Assembly (NCBI RefSeq): GCF_009821115.1
Contig: NZ_VYTY01000009.1
Coordinates: 82,432-146,431, forward strand
Reading direction: 5' to 3'
DNA length: 64,000 nucleotides
DNA from: Nitrincola alkalisediminis
GTDB lineage: Bacteria; Pseudomonadota; Gammaproteobacteria; Pseudomonadales; Balneatricaceae
Shown here: positions 44,043 through 54,588 of the stretch, piece after piece
How the letters are laid out: each line of letters starts with the position of its first letter
Numbering within the stretch: the first letter of the stretch is position 1
The notes under the pieces: model-generated
Told to the model about the DNA's origin: nothing
The model's database searches: none
What the model saw: only the letters and a program-made list of their open reading frames with translations
Translations under genes and position numbers: made by a program

Positions 44043-45147
44043 ATCGATTCTCGAACTGTCCTATCCCTAAATAATGAAGTAACGGATTCATGCCAGACTC
44101 AAATACATCTGGGTACTGGGCCAGATAAAACTCAGAATCAAATTTTGGGCTCGGATTACGGCCTTCCAAACCACCGTGCAATAAAAAGTGACGCGCCGGA
44201 TCTTTAGCCGCCTTTGGGTTCTTAGCAAGGTCTTGATAGGTCGTCAAGTACCATTTGGCATCAAAGAAATCGCTGCTGACAATCACTTCACGGTGGGCCT
44301 CGATTAACTCTAACTCACCGGGCGTTTTATGCATTTTTGCCATCAAGGCGCGATGATTCACCAACAAGGACTCCAGCTTTGAATAGTCCTCTGCCGGGTT
44401 TTGGTAAGTGATCTTCTGAATGGTTAACTGGCGCTCCAGTTTTTGTGCCCGCTTTTGCTCAGCAAGCAAATTAGCCGATTGCTTGGTCACGGAGGATTCA
44501 AGCTCAGCAATCCGTTTTTTATAGGCTTTAATTTCAGTTTCTTTATTTTTATTGGCCGTCGATGCTGACTTTTTGCTTTGCTCTAAAGCTGCTTGAGCTT
44601 GACTCAACTTGGATTCTACCGCTAGTTTTTGCTTCTTAAACTGCTCAGCATCCTGCACTAGCGCTTTTTCTTGCTTGGCTTTTGTCTGTAATTGCGCAGT
44701 AAGTGTCTTGTTCGACTCTGTTAGCGTTTTAATTTCTTGGGCCTGAGCATCCGCTTTTTTATTGAGCGCCGCCTGCTCCTTTTTCAAATTAGCGAGTTGC
44801 GTTTCTTGCTGCTGAATCAACGCAGTTAAGCTGGCCACTTCATCAAAGCGCTCTTGCAACTGCTGAGCGGTTTCGTGTTGTCTTGTGTTTGCCGCTTGGA
44901 GCTGATCCAGCTGCTGCTCTAGCTGTTCTTGAATTTGTTGAATATACGACTGGCTATCGCTTAAAGATAATTCTAGGCATGTCAGACGCTCATTGGCTGC
45001 TTTTAGTTGTTGGTCTTTAGATGCAATAATTTTGTTTAACGCATTAACCTGCACTAGGTGCTGATTCACTTCAGCTACTTTCCCAATTTTTGAGATACTC
45101 TTCGCTGAGACATTATTCGCGGTATTTTTAGACATAACTTGACTCAT
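44026..45147 (-). CDS. Long coiled-coil protein ending in WYL-YPDV modules
   Basis: This is a 373-aa protein. About 30-250 is an almost unbroken Gln/Glu/Lys/Ala-rich coiled coil. The C-terminus holds two module units: FDAKWYLTTYQDLAKNPKAA with HFLLHGGLEGRNPSPKFD, then SEFYLAQYPDVFESGMNP with LLHYLGIGQFENR. There is no enzyme domain, signal peptide or membrane segment. The start may be 45147 or the second Met at 45135. Its position, between the 704-aa coiled-coil gene and a module-bearing glycosyltransferase, suggests a scaffold or chain-length ruler in the assembly complex. Confidence 0.85.
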   Translation of the reverse strand: MSQVMSKNTANNVSAKSISKIGKVAEVNQHLVQVNALNKIIASKDQQLKAANERLTCLELSLSDSQSYIQQIQEQLEQQLDQLQAANTRQHETAQQLQERFDEVASLTALIQQQETQLANLKKEQAALNKKADAQAQEIKTLTESNKTLTAQLQTKAKQEKALVQDAEQFKKQKLAVESKLSQAQAALEQSKKSASTANKNKETEIKAYKKRIAELESSVTKQSANLLAEQKRAQKLERQLTIQKITYQNPAEDYSKLESLLVNHRALMAKMHKTPGELELIEAHREVIVSSDFFDAKWYLTTYQDLAKNPKAAKDPARHFLLHGGLEGRNPSPKFDSEFYLAQYPDVFESGMNPLLHYLGIGQFENRYATKP

Positions 45148-45169
45148 ATAATCTGTTTAATTACACCAA

Positions 45170-47284
45170 TTAGTTTTGGTTCAGCCGCTCAACACATAAC
45201 AACAAAGGGTGTCGATCACTTGATAAAACTTCAGGATATGATCGAATAAAAGCCATTGTATTTAAATCGGCGTTTGGATTTCGTCCCTCAAAAAAACCAT
45301 GGTGTAAAAAATGAGAGAAAGGATCTTTCGCACTCGTTGGATTCTGTGCAACATCGAGGTAAGTACTTAAATACCATTTAGAATCAAATAAAGTGTTTGC
45401 AATTTGCATCTGATTTTTTCTGGACAACTGAGTGTAAGGATACTTCCGTAACAAAGCTAAAAGCGAAGGCAAGCAAGCAACAAAACGATCTTCTTGTTTT
45501 TCTGCACCACTATACTTGACAAAATAACCTTTAAGCTCCTCTTGCACTGAATGCAACTGTTCTAATAAGTACGTATTCTCGTTCTTTAAACTTATGGAAT
45601 CTTTATCTAGGTCTGTACTATTATTAGACACAACACTTTTAACAAACCCAGAGTCTACTGAAGTTCTAAGATCCTTGGTTAATTTTTTTTCGTTTTGCAA
45701 AGAAAGTTCTAAGTCTTCAACTATCTTTTGTTTCTCTTTTAAGGCAGTTTCAACGGTTCTTAACTTTTCAAGATGTTTCTGGCTATCTGACTCAAACGCA
45801 GCCAGTTTGCACCTTTGCTCTTCAAGTTTAGTATTAAGAATACGCTGTTCTTCTTGCATTTTTTTAAGTGAATGATTTTCACTATGAAGTAAAGTTTTCT
45901 CAGTTAGCCATGCGCTTTTTTCATTTTGCATAGCCAGCAATGACTCCGACAATCGAGCAGACTCTAGGTCACTTACAGACCATGCTTCAGTCACTTCCGT
46001 TAATTTTTCTTCAACAGAGCTTAACGCTTTAGTCAATCTATTTTTTTGATCAGAAAGGCGCTTACTGTATTGATGCGCTGCATCCAGTTCACTTTGTAAA
46101 AGCTTATTCTTATCAGAAATTGATTTAACTTCATTTTTCGCTGCACTTAACTGTTTCAATACAGTTTTATTTTGCTCTTGTAAGTCTGATGAACTAAGCT
46201 CAAGTGCCTTTAATTTTTTATTTAACTCTTCAACGCGCTTCTGCTTTGTCTTTAGATCTGTCTCTGACGTATTCAAAGAAGCTGAAAGCGTTTTGTTCTT
46301 ATCTAAGCTTTCATTAAGTGCTACTATTTTCGACTCGAGTGTTTCTTGAACAATGTGTAACTGATTAAGAAGTGCTGCGTTTTCACTATTTCCATTGGAA
46401 AGCTCACCCTCCAAGGTCCCAACTCTATTATTCAATTGAGAAACCAAATGATTATTCATTTCGACGAGCGAGTGAGAAGCTAACAAGTCAGATTTAGCAT
46501 TTTCTAAAGCTTTATCTAAATCAGACTTCTGTTTTTTTAGTTTCTCATGCTCAGCAGTAAGCTTCTTATGCTGCTGCTCTAAAGCTAGAAAGTCTTTACT
46601 TTTAGTATTAACATTCAACTCTGCTTGCTTGAGTTTATCACTCAATGACACATTCTTATCGGATAATGAACTTATCTTTTCCTGAGCCTGAACAAGCTCT
46701 CTTTTTAACTGGTCACGTCTAGACCTCAACTGCTTATGCTCAGCCAGTACCTCTAATGGATCATAAGGAGTTTGATCAACATCTTCGGTAAGCGGTATAG
46801 ATAGGGCCTCTAATTGACTTTCCAATCGAGAAATAGCTGGATGGCGGCGCTTAATTTCAGCCGCTACCAGATCATAGACGTAAGATACTTTCGATGAGGT
46901 AGAGGTAGACTCGAAATCAAAGGCCTGATCTATAAGACCCTTTGCTTGACATTGGCCGATGAATGCTTTTGGATTTTCAGAAACTAACTTTTCTTGAAAC
47001 AACAAAACGTGTTTTCGATACGACTTTGCAAGCTTTAGAATGCATACAGCTTGATCCGTCCAAGCCGTCAGTTCCGATTCAAGCTCTTTTGACTGATTCA
47101 AAGCAAATTGTAAACTTGCGCTTAGTGGGCGGTATAACAGAATTACTGTCGATTGGCACTTTGCCACTTTTTCGACAAACGAATCTGAAACGCTCTCTCC
47201 ATCATTTTTGCAGCCTATCATTTTTAGCAATTCGGTGGTGACTTTGGACTGCCCAAACGACATGGAACCTACCAACTCCGGCAT
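45170..47284 (-). CDS. 704-aa coiled-coil protein ending in WYL-YPDV modules
   Basis: The N-terminal ~150 residues form a distinct helical domain (STVILLYRPLSASLQFALNQ, then KLAKSYRKHVLLFQEKLV). About 190-590 is a very long coiled coil rich in Lys, Glu, Leu and Ser. The last ~80 residues carry module units (FDSKWYLSTYLDVAQNPTSA with FSHFLHHGFFEGRNPNADL, then a shorter one). No enzyme domain is seen. The ATG at 47284 has a CTGGAG site; an upstream TTG is possible. It lies 42 bases after rmlA. By analogy with coiled-coil rulers such as WbdD it could set chain length, but that is speculation. Confidence 0.85.
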   Translation of the reverse strand: MPELVGSMSFGQSKVTTELLKMIGCKNDGESVSDSFVEKVAKCQSTVILLYRPLSASLQFALNQSKELESELTAWTDQAVCILKLAKSYRKHVLLFQEKLVSENPKAFIGQCQAKGLIDQAFDFESTSTSSKVSYVYDLVAAEIKRRHPAISRLESQLEALSIPLTEDVDQTPYDPLEVLAEHKQLRSRRDQLKRELVQAQEKISSLSDKNVSLSDKLKQAELNVNTKSKDFLALEQQHKKLTAEHEKLKKQKSDLDKALENAKSDLLASHSLVEMNNHLVSQLNNRVGTLEGELSNGNSENAALLNQLHIVQETLESKIVALNESLDKNKTLSASLNTSETDLKTKQKRVEELNKKLKALELSSSDLQEQNKTVLKQLSAAKNEVKSISDKNKLLQSELDAAHQYSKRLSDQKNRLTKALSSVEEKLTEVTEAWSVSDLESARLSESLLAMQNEKSAWLTEKTLLHSENHSLKKMQEEQRILNTKLEEQRCKLAAFESDSQKHLEKLRTVETALKEKQKIVEDLELSLQNEKKLTKDLRTSVDSGFVKSVVSNNSTDLDKDSISLKNENTYLLEQLHSVQEELKGYFVKYSGAEKQEDRFVACLPSLLALLRKYPYTQLSRKNQMQIANTLFDSKWYLSTYLDVAQNPTSAKDPFSHFLHHGFFEGRNPNADLNTMAFIRSYPEVLSSDRHPLLLCVERLNQN

Positions 47285-47326
47285 ACACAACTCCAGCAGT
47301 GTCTTTTATTCTTTAAAATATACAAA

Positions 47327-48217
47327 TCAAACAGCAGTTTTAAGCAAGTTTAACAAATACTGCCCGTACTGGGTTTTATTCAGTGATTGCCCTTGAACTT
47401 TTAACTGATCATCACTGATCCAGCCTTGATTCCATCCAATTTCTTGCAAGCACGCAATCTTCAAACCTTGACGATGTTCTATAGTTTGAACATAAGTACT
47501 GGCTTCTATCAGGCTATCGTGTGTACCCGTGTCTAACCAAGCAAAGCCACGACCTAAACGCTCAACCCGTAAATCACCACGCTCTAAGTAAGCATTATTT
47601 ACGCTCGTAATTTCTACCTCACCCCGAGCAGATGGCTTAACAGCTTTAGCGATTTCAACGACGTCATTATCGTAAAAATAAAGGCCTGTAACAGCGTAAT
47701 TAGATTTTGGATGTGCTGGTTTTTCTTCGATCGAAAGCGCATTGCCTTCATCATCAAAGGCAACCACACCAAAACGTTCTGGATCTTGAACCAAATAACC
47801 AAAAACAGTTGCACCTGTATCGCGAGAAACTGCACGCTTGAGCTGTTCAGAAAACCGCTGGCCATGGAAAATATTATCTCCCAAGACCAAACATACTGAG
47901 TCAATCCCAATAAACTCTTCACCGATAATAAAAGCCTGTGCCAGACCATCGGGACTAGGCTGAACGGCATACTCAAAATGCACTCCGAACTGCTCGCCCG
48001 ATCCCAATAGCTTTTGATACTGTGGTAGATCATCCGGCGTTGATATAATCAATATCTCTCGAATACCGGATAGCATTAAGACAGATATTGGATAGTAAAT
48101 CATTGGCTTATCATAAATAGGTAAGAGCTGCTTAGATATGCCTAGCGTAATCGGATGTAATCGAGTGCCCGACCCACCGGCAAGCACAATCCCTTTCGTT
48201 TTGTGCTGTTGAGTCAT
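47327..48217 (-). CDS. rmlA: Glucose-1-phosphate thymidylyltransferase RmlA
   Basis: This is the first enzyme of dTDP-L-rhamnose synthesis. The 296-aa product contains [59 protein letters not shown] and LGDNIFHG, all standard. The ATG at 48217 overlaps the rmlD stop by four bases (ATGA), giving coupled translation; the longer reading upstream is not needed. Confidence 0.97.
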   Translation of the reverse strand: MTQQHKTKGIVLAGGSGTRLHPITLGISKQLLPIYDKPMIYYPISVLMLSGIREILIISTPDDLPQYQKLLGSGEQFGVHFEYAVQPSPDGLAQAFIIGEEFIGIDSVCLVLGDNIFHGQRFSEQLKRAVSRDTGATVFGYLVQDPERFGVVAFDDEGNALSIEEKPAHPKSNYAVTGLYFYDNDVVEIAKAVKPSARGEVEITSVNNAYLERGDLRVERLGRGFAWLDTGTHDSLIEASTYVQTIEHRQGLKIACLQEIGWNQGWISDDQLKVQGQSLNKTQYGQYLLNLLKTAV

Positions 48218-49092
48218 AACAAATACTCCTCGATTGTCAGTTGTAACTGTGACTGCCAAGAGGGTAATTCACAATTCAGAGCTGATTCTAACTGTGTAAG
48301 GTTTAAACGCGAATTTTGAGGGCGCTGGGCCGGAGTTGGGTAATCCGAGGATGGTATTGGCTCAACCGCATCAGGAGTGATTGCTAAATTAATGCCTGCA
48401 ACTGCTGCAAACTTAAAAATCGCTTGTGCGAATCCATGCCAACTCACCTCTCCTCGTGGAGCCAAGTGATAAGTACCCGAAGTAACTGACTTCAGACAGG
48501 CTTGCAACGTCACTAAAGCAATTAAACGTGCAGGAGTAGGAGCACCAACTTGATCGTAGACAACTTTAAGTGATGTCCTCTCTTTACCTAAAGCAAGCAT
48601 CGTTTTCATAAAGTTATGACCACGCGCCGAATACACCCAACTGGTTCTAAATATCAAATACATACAGCCAGATGACTCCACTGCCTGATCACCTTTTAGC
48701 TTGGTCCGCCCATACTCATTACAGGGTGCTGTTAAATCAGTTTCTATCCAAGCATGGCGCCCATTCCCTGGATAAACATAGTCAGAGGAGTAATGCACCA
48801 ACTTAGCTGAATGTTTTGCAGACCAATTTGAAAGCTGAGCGGGCAATAGATGGTTAAGTCGATCTGCAAGAACTGGCTCTGATTCAGCCTTATCAACTGC
48901 CGTATAAGCTGCGGCGTTAAGAATTAAACTAGGTTGGAACTGATCCAAAAAGTTAGAAACTGCTAATTCAGACGTTAAATCCAATTCTATACGCGAAGGC
49001 GCTCTGACATCGCCAAGCAATGAAAACGCACGAACCAATTCAAATCCTACTTGCCCAGTTCCGCCTAAAACTAAAATACGATTGCTTGCCAT
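48214..49092 (-). CDS. rmlD: dTDP-4-dehydrorhamnose reductase RmlD
   Basis: This is a 292-aa short-chain reductase that makes dTDP-L-rhamnose. It has the NAD(P) loop [11 protein letters not shown], the conserved [23 protein letters not shown], and the catalytic Tyr-Lys in [15 protein letters not shown] later [19 protein letters not shown] matches the family. It is two bases from rmlB and overlaps rmlA. Confidence 0.96.
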   Translation of the reverse strand: MASNRILVLGGTGQVGFELVRAFSLLGDVRAPSRIELDLTSELAVSNFLDQFQPSLILNAAAYTAVDKAESEPVLADRLNHLLPAQLSNWSAKHSAKLVHYSSDYVYPGNGRHAWIETDLTAPCNEYGRTKLKGDQAVESSGCMYLIFRTSWVYSARGHNFMKTMLALGKERTSLKVVYDQVGAPTPARLIALVTLQACLKSVTSGTYHLAPRGEVSWHGFAQAIFKFAAVAGINLAITPDAVEPIPSSDYPTPAQRPQNSRLNLTQLESALNCELPSWQSQLQLTIEEYLL

Positions 49093-49094
49093 GA

Positions 49095-50165
49095 TTAATG
49101 TCCTGAAATACCTAAACGCTCCCCTTGATAACGCCCATCAAGCACTCTCTGCCACCATTCCGTGTTATTCAGATACCACTCAACTGTTTTTCGCAAACCT
49201 GTTTCAAAGGTTTCTTGCGGTGTCCACCCAAGTTCACGCGCTATTTTGCTGGCATCTATGGCATAACGCACGTCATGTCCTGGTCGATCTTGAACAAAAG
49301 TAATTTGCTTGGCATAGGGCTCGGACTTCGGGCACATCTCATCCAACAGTTCACACAACAACGTAACCACTTGAATATTTTGCTTTTCGTTATGGCCGCC
49401 GATGTTGTAGGTTTCGCCAATATCACCCGCTAACGCTACTCGAATCAACGCCCTTGCATGATCTTCAACATACAACCAGTCGCGAATTTGTTTACCATCC
49501 CCATACACGGGCAATGGTTTTCCAGCCAATGCATTTAGAATCATCAAAGGAATGAGTTTTTCAGGGAAATGATAGGGGCCATAGTTATTTGAACAGTTGG
49601 TCACTACAGTTGGCAAACCAAACGTACGTTGCCAAGCGCGTACCAAATGATCAGAGCTCGCCTTACTCGCAGAGTAAGGCGAACTTGGAGCATAAGGCGT
49701 AGATTCGACAAAAAGATCATCAGTTCCATGCAAATCACCAAAAACTTCATCCGTTGAGATATGATGAAATCTAAACGCTTCTGCCTTTTCAGGGTGAGAG
49801 CACTTTAAATCCATCCAATACGCCCGCGCCGATTCGAGCAGAGTGTAAGTCCCTACAATATTTGTCTGTATAAACACGGCAGGTCCATCAATGGAACGAT
49901 CAACATGACTCTCAGCTGCAAGATGCATAACGATATCTGGCTGATACGTTCTGAACACCTCAGCCATTGTAGCTGCATCGACTATATCCGAATGTATAAA
50001 GGTGTAGCGTTCGTTATCTGACACCTCAGTTAGGGACTCTAGATTGCCTGCATATGTAAGTTTATCGACGTTAACAACCGTAAAATCAGTATTCTTTATT
50101 AACTCACGTACGACTGCCGAACCAATGAATCCAGCACCACCTGTTACTAAAAAGGTCTTCATCAA
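49095..50165 (-). CDS. rmlB: dTDP-glucose 4,6-dehydratase RmlB
   Basis: This 356-aa NAD-dependent dehydratase performs the second rhamnose step. It shows [44 protein letters not shown], the catalytic Tyr-x-x-x-Lys in [10 protein letters not shown], and [20 protein letters not shown]. Translation may begin at either of the first two Met codons. It leads the rmlB-D-A set; a 116-bp gap with a possible promoter separates it from ugd. Confidence 0.97.
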   Translation of the reverse strand: MMKTFLVTGGAGFIGSAVVRELIKNTDFTVVNVDKLTYAGNLESLTEVSDNERYTFIHSDIVDAATMAEVFRTYQPDIVMHLAAESHVDRSIDGPAVFIQTNIVGTYTLLESARAYWMDLKCSHPEKAEAFRFHHISTDEVFGDLHGTDDLFVESTPYAPSSPYSASKASSDHLVRAWQRTFGLPTVVTNCSNNYGPYHFPEKLIPLMILNALAGKPLPVYGDGKQIRDWLYVEDHARALIRVALAGDIGETYNIGGHNEKQNIQVVTLLCELLDEMCPKSEPYAKQITFVQDRPGHDVRYAIDASKIARELGWTPQETFETGLRKTVEWYLNNTEWWQRVLDGRYQGERLGISGH

Positions 50166-50281
50166 CGCTATCCTATTATTCCTTTATTGTCGACTTATGC
50201 TGGAGGTATCCCTAGCGCTCCACACAAGTGCACAGTGTAGCATACTGAATGCACTAGGGACGATATGGCAAAGGAACGAAA

Positions 50282-51457
50282 TTAATCGCTCCCGAACAAA
50301 TCCCGAGTATAAACTTTTTCAACCACATCAGATAAGTTTTCTGACATTCGATTAGCAATAATCACATCAGACATTTTTTTAAAGGTTGACAAGTCACGGA
50401 CAACTTTTGAATGGAAGAAGTCATCCTGCTTGAGCTCTGGTTCATAGATCACAACTTCGACCCCTTTTGCCTTGATACGCTTCATGATGCCTTGAATTGC
50501 AGATGCACGAAAGTTATCCGACCCAGACTTCATAACTAAGCGGTAGATACCAACAACATTGGGATTACGTTTTAAAACTGCACTTGCAATATAATCTTTA
50601 CGGGTACGGTTAGCTTCTACAATTGCCTCTATCAAATTATTTGGTACATCTTTATAGTTAGCTAGAAGTTGCTTAGTATCCTTAGGTAGACAGTAACCAC
50701 CGTAGCCAAAACTTGGATTGTTGTAGTGTCCACCTATTCTTGGATCTAAACCAACACCCTCTATAATTTGACGCGAGTCCAACCCGTGCTCAGCTGCATA
50801 AGTGTCAAGCTCATTAAAGTAGGATACACGCATTGCCAAATACGTATTTGAGAATAACTTAATTGCTTCTGCTTCAGTACTGTCTGTAAATAAAATCGGT
50901 GCATCTTTCTTAACTGCCCCCTCTTGAAGCAAGCCAGCAAAGATCTGTGCACGCTCAGATTGTTCACCTACAATAATACGTGATGGATAAAGATTGTCAT
51001 ACAAGGCTTTACCTTCACGTAAAAACTCAGGAGAGAATATTAAATTAGGGCAATTAAATTTTTCACGTGCATTCGATGTATAACCGACAGGAACAGTTGA
51101 TTTAATAACCATTACTGCACTAGGGTTTATTGACATTACATCCTGTATGACAGACTCAACACTTTTAGTATTAAAATAATTTGTCTCTGGATCGTAATCA
51201 GTAGGGGTTGCAATCACAACAAAATCAGCATTTTTATATGCCAACTCTTTATCAAGGGTCGCAAAAAAATTTAAGGTTCGATTTGCAAGAAAGTCAGATA
51301 TTTCCGCATCCTCGATGGGAGAAATCCTATTATTAAGCATTTCTACTTTCTCAGGCACTATATCTACTGCTACAACATTATGATGCTGTGAAAGCAACAT
51401 AGCATTTGACAAACCTACATAACCAGTACCAGCAATGGCAATATTAATATTATTCAT
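50282..51457 (-). CDS. ugd: UDP-glucose 6-dehydrogenase
   Basis: This 391-aa enzyme oxidises UDP-glucose to UDP-glucuronate. It has the NAD loop [15 protein letters not shown], the conserved STVPVGYT and [20 protein letters not shown], and the catalytic Cys in [14 protein letters not shown]. The length matches the E. coli-type Ugd. It supplies glucuronic acid, so the polymer is probably acidic. A 100-bp AT-rich gap separates it from the upstream hydrolase gene. Confidence 0.96.
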   Translation of the reverse strand: MNNINIAIAGTGYVGLSNAMLLSQHHNVVAVDIVPEKVEMLNNRISPIEDAEISDFLANRTLNFFATLDKELAYKNADFVVIATPTDYDPETNYFNTKSVESVIQDVMSINPSAVMVIKSTVPVGYTSNAREKFNCPNLIFSPEFLREGKALYDNLYPSRIIVGEQSERAQIFAGLLQEGAVKKDAPILFTDSTEAEAIKLFSNTYLAMRVSYFNELDTYAAEHGLDSRQIIEGVGLDPRIGGHYNNPSFGYGGYCLPKDTKQLLANYKDVPNNLIEAIVEANRTRKDYIASAVLKRNPNVVGIYRLVMKSGSDNFRASAIQGIMKRIKAKGVEVVIYEPELKQDDFFHSKVVRDLSTFKKMSDVIIANRMSENLSDVVEKVYTRDLFGSD

Positions 51458-51557
51458 TTCTTAATCACTTTAAAATATAAAAATAGAAAATCAATTATTG
51501 AGAAACAATCTTAAAAAATCTCAACAACTGAGAAAATAATAATTCTAAAAACAAAAT

Positions 51558-52490
51558 TTATAAAAACTCAGGACTCCGACCATTCTTAAACATATCAATC
51601 CATTCACCCTGTTTTTCAACAACCTTCAGGATCATATCTGCCCAGAAATCACGGGGAGCACTTTTATGCCCTTTACCCCAGTCACCAATGTGGACTAAAA
51701 GATTATTATTTAATTGATATGTGCCAACTGAATCAGGAATCTTTACTTTAAGAGATTTCATGAATGGCTTATAGTGCCTTTCTACATGATGCTCATCGGG
51801 AAGATTCTGAAGGTAAATAGTAGGATTCACAACACTACCACCGTAATGTTTCCTGATATTTAGAACATGACTACCAATCAATCGGGGGTTATTTTTAACC
51901 ATAGAAACATTATCAACACCAAAACAGTTCTTTAAAAACCTATTAACGTGTGGTCTATGATAGTCAAGAATATTTGTTTGCGGATTTGATGTTATACAGA
52001 AAGAATTTGGATAAGCCCTCGCGTAAAAAAGACTTGCTGCCCCTCCAGCGGACCCGCCTACAAAGATTACGCTTGATGCATTAGTAACCGTGATAATTTT
52101 ATCAATGATACGTGGGATTATATCATTTTGTAATGAATAATGCTTACTTCCCACATACCATGCCATATTCATATCATCAGACATATACAAGCAAGGATCA
52201 TTAATTGAAAGCCTTGTAACTAATCCCTTTGGTGCAACACCTAAACCTGAAAAGATAGGAAGCTTTAAACCAACATCTCTTTTTTGGGCGCCATTGAAAA
52301 ACACTAACAGCGGTTTTCCACTCTGAACATCAAGATTAATGTCTATTAGTGCCCCACGCTCATATATAGAATAGACACCCGTTGCAATACAACCAGCATC
52401 TTCGAAACTGTTTAATGAAGAAAACTCAGATGGAACACCCCATTTTTGAAATGATCTCTCATCCTTAATAGTCTTTATTACCCAATTCAT
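51558..52490 (-). CDS. Alpha/beta-hydrolase-like protein
   Basis: This 310-aa protein has a nucleophile elbow GGSAGG (in VIFVGGSAGGAASLFYARAY) followed by ITSNPQTNI. A late His in LVHIGDWGKGHKSAP may complete a catalytic triad. It is distantly similar to the protein at 62,878, which has GSSAGG and the same 'NPQ' segment. No lid or membrane segment is evident. The ATG overlaps the SGNH hydrolase stop by four bases. In a polysaccharide locus it may add or remove an acyl group, but the substrate is unknown. Confidence 0.8.
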   Translation of the reverse strand: MNWVIKTIKDERSFQKWGVPSEFSSLNSFEDAGCIATGVYSIYERGALIDINLDVQSGKPLLVFFNGAQKRDVGLKLPIFSGLGVAPKGLVTRLSINDPCLYMSDDMNMAWYVGSKHYSLQNDIIPRIIDKIITVTNASSVIFVGGSAGGAASLFYARAYPNSFCITSNPQTNILDYHRPHVNRFLKNCFGVDNVSMVKNNPRLIGSHVLNIRKHYGGSVVNPTIYLQNLPDEHHVERHYKPFMKSLKVKIPDSVGTYQLNNNLLVHIGDWGKGHKSAPRDFWADMILKVVEKQGEWIDMFKNGRSPEFL

Positions 52491-53554
52491 TTATTAATCC
52501 TAGTACCAGAGCACGAAGTAATGTGTGACAAGAAAACTTTTCCACTTGTGGAATGGTCCGCAGGCTCCATACCATAAGTGCTTTGTATTATTGAATCATC
52601 CCAATCAGGACTATTTATATCAACCGCTGACAGTTTGACTTCATAGCATCGATTTATTTCAAGATCTTTTGATAAAAAACCATACAAGGGGATGTGCTTA
52701 AGAATAAAACTAAAGCGCCCCAAAGAGGATTTTTTTCTTTTAGTATTTATTATTTTCTTATAGCCATCAACCTCTATTAAAAGCGAGCAAGACTCATACT
52801 CAGAAATAAAGGAAACTCCTACCGGTATACCTCTCACACGTACAACTGTGCTATCATTCTTATTTAGAATTGAGGTTTTCTGCATAAACCTTGTATTTTC
52901 GAAGCATTTAATCTCCCCCGAAATGCTACTGATATCAAGACGTGGAAGTGGATCAATAGCTACATTGATTGAATCAGAAAAAAAGTTCACTGATTGTGCC
53001 AACAACATTTCAGATACTACTTGTTGTGATATATAGCTAGTAACAGATGGACTACTATAATGACTATCATCTAGATAAAAATCATCGAACGCGGCTACAA
53101 TGCCAGCCTTACTTTTAAGCATGCTATCAACATCGACAGATAAACCGCCATACTTTGATGTTAAAAGCTTCATTTTATCATGCATAAGCGATTGGTTCTT
53201 CCAGAATCGTTCTTTGCGACGACCAAGCAAAATTGTTACAACTAGAGCCTTTGGGTACTTGTTGCGTACACATTCTAGCAACGCGGAAAATGAGTACTCC
53301 CATAATTTTCTATCATTAGAAAAAAGAGGAAGATCATTAATACCATACTCTATAAAGATAACATCGATATTCTTTTTCCCAAAGAGATGTGTATTCTCAA
53401 GACCAAATAGACAAGTAGTAGCGCCAACAGCGATGTTATATACATTCTTAACATCAACACCAGATGACATTAAAGATTTGGGTATCATTTCAGACAAGCC
53501 ATCTCGTATAACTAGATTACTACCACCGATAAAAAGAATATTCACATCCAGCAT
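52487..53554 (-). CDS. SGNH/GDSL-type hydrolase or acyltransferase
   Basis: This is a 355-aa protein. An N-terminal SGNH domain (about 1-190) has block I NILFIGGSN, block III FIEYGINDLP and block V DSHYSSPS with the Asp-x-x-His pair. The nucleophile is Ser in GGSN rather than the usual GDS. The C-terminal ~160 residues form a beta-rich domain. There is no signal peptide, so it would act in the cytoplasm. It sits between the ATP-grasp ligases and the alpha/beta hydrolase, in a group with overlapping or closely spaced genes. Its role is probably esterification or de-esterification of a glycan precursor. Confidence 0.82.
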   Translation of the reverse strand: MLDVNILFIGGSNLVIRDGLSEMIPKSLMSSGVDVKNVYNIAVGATTCLFGLENTHLFGKKNIDVIFIEYGINDLPLFSNDRKLWEYSFSALLECVRNKYPKALVVTILLGRRKERFWKNQSLMHDKMKLLTSKYGGLSVDVDSMLKSKAGIVAAFDDFYLDDSHYSSPSVTSYISQQVVSEMLLAQSVNFFSDSINVAIDPLPRLDISSISGEIKCFENTRFMQKTSILNKNDSTVVRVRGIPVGVSFISEYESCSLLIEVDGYKKIINTKRKKSSLGRFSFILKHIPLYGFLSKDLEINRCYEVKLSAVDINSPDWDDSIIQSTYGMEPADHSTSGKVFLSHITSCSGTRINK

Positions 53555-53563
53555 CTCCGAGCC

Positions 53564-54586
53564 TTACTTAGAAATTTTTTTGTAGGTCTTAAATTCTTTG
53601 TTATTTAGTAGATCTAAAATCAATCTATTTTTAGCTAACACAAACTCTTCACCTAAGACTTTATCCCACTCATCGTAGAAACTACCTGCCCCCCCTGCAT
53701 TGAAGGTAAGCTCACCGAAATAAAGACCTTCTCTACCGGCTAAAAAGTCAATCCTACAAAAAGGAAATGGAATCTCTGTGCTTAGCTTTTCAACTAGTTC
53801 TATATCTCTCTCGTTGAAAAGTGGATTCACTATTTTCCCATCTGATCTATAATAACGGGATATTTTAGCCTGCACCAAATTGCCATTTCTATCAAAGAAA
53901 ACGTCCTCTCTTCTCTTCTCCCAACGATTTACTTGGAGCACCAAAACAACTTTCCCATAAAAAGTATAAAACTTAACATCATAAGAACAGTCGCCTTCGC
54001 TATTTAAAATAAGCTCTTCAACTTCCCACTTAAGACCAGACGGTGAGTTTTGAGCAATGCTAGTCAATGCATGATCAATTGAGCTAAAAGTCTTTCCCGA
54101 AAAAACATCTTTAACAACTCCACTTTTATTTTGCAAAAGACCATGCACATTTTTTGATTGTGCTCCAAAAACTGGCTTAAGTACAAACCCATTCTTAATG
54201 ACAGAAAAATCAAATTTTCTGACGTCACTGTATGAAGCGTTTGTAAGGTATGTTTTTGGTAAGCGACAGCCCAGCTCAGCACAGAAATCTTTACCACCAG
54301 CTTTACTATTAATTCTATTTCTACTACTGACCATTGAGGCCATAAGACTACTATTAACTATTCTTTGGAATTTGAATGACTTAGAGAACAAATCATTCAA
54401 CACAACAGTAAACGAATGTGAAACCGGAGGCACTATGCTTAGCCTTTCAATCCTTTTCCTAAGACTATTAAGGCTATCATAATCACCTGACTTGGCCATT
54501 CTTTTTATATGAGAATCAATTTCCTTAAAAGAATTTCGGATTTTAGAAAGCTCTTCTTCTATCAGAACAAAACTGTCATTTTCCAT
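53564..54586 (-). CDS. TupA-like ATP-grasp ligase, copy A
   Basis: This is a 340-aa protein. An N-terminal helical region (about 1-100) precedes an ATP-grasp domain. The pattern VIKNGFVLKPVFGAQSKNVHGL, WEVEELIL, YDVKFYTFYGKVVLVLQVNR, then FCRIDFLAGREGLYFGELTF matches the TupA-like (teichuronopeptide) ATP-grasp group, with metal-binding Asp and Glu in the last motif. Such enzymes join amino acids or peptides to sugar carboxylates. A glucuronic acid from Ugd would be a suitable acceptor. It follows the second ligase gene by two bases. Confidence 0.86.
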   Translation of the reverse strand: MENDSFVLIEEELSKIRNSFKEIDSHIKRMAKSGDYDSLNSLRKRIERLSIVPPVSHSFTVVLNDLFSKSFKFQRIVNSSLMASMVSSRNRINSKAGGKDFCAELGCRLPKTYLTNASYSDVRKFDFSVIKNGFVLKPVFGAQSKNVHGLLQNKSGVVKDVFSGKTFSSIDHALTSIAQNSPSGLKWEVEELILNSEGDCSYDVKFYTFYGKVVLVLQVNRWEKRREDVFFDRNGNLVQAKISRYYRSDGKIVNPLFNERDIELVEKLSTEIPFPFCRIDFLAGREGLYFGELTFNAGGAGSFYDEWDKVLGEEFVLAKNRLILDLLNNKEFKTYKKISK

Positions 54587-54588
54587 TT

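Noticed and set aside
50205..50266. CCCTAG...CTAGGG inverted repeat between rmlB and ugd
   Set aside because: The 6-bp arms with a long spacer could be chance. There is no T-run to support a terminator.
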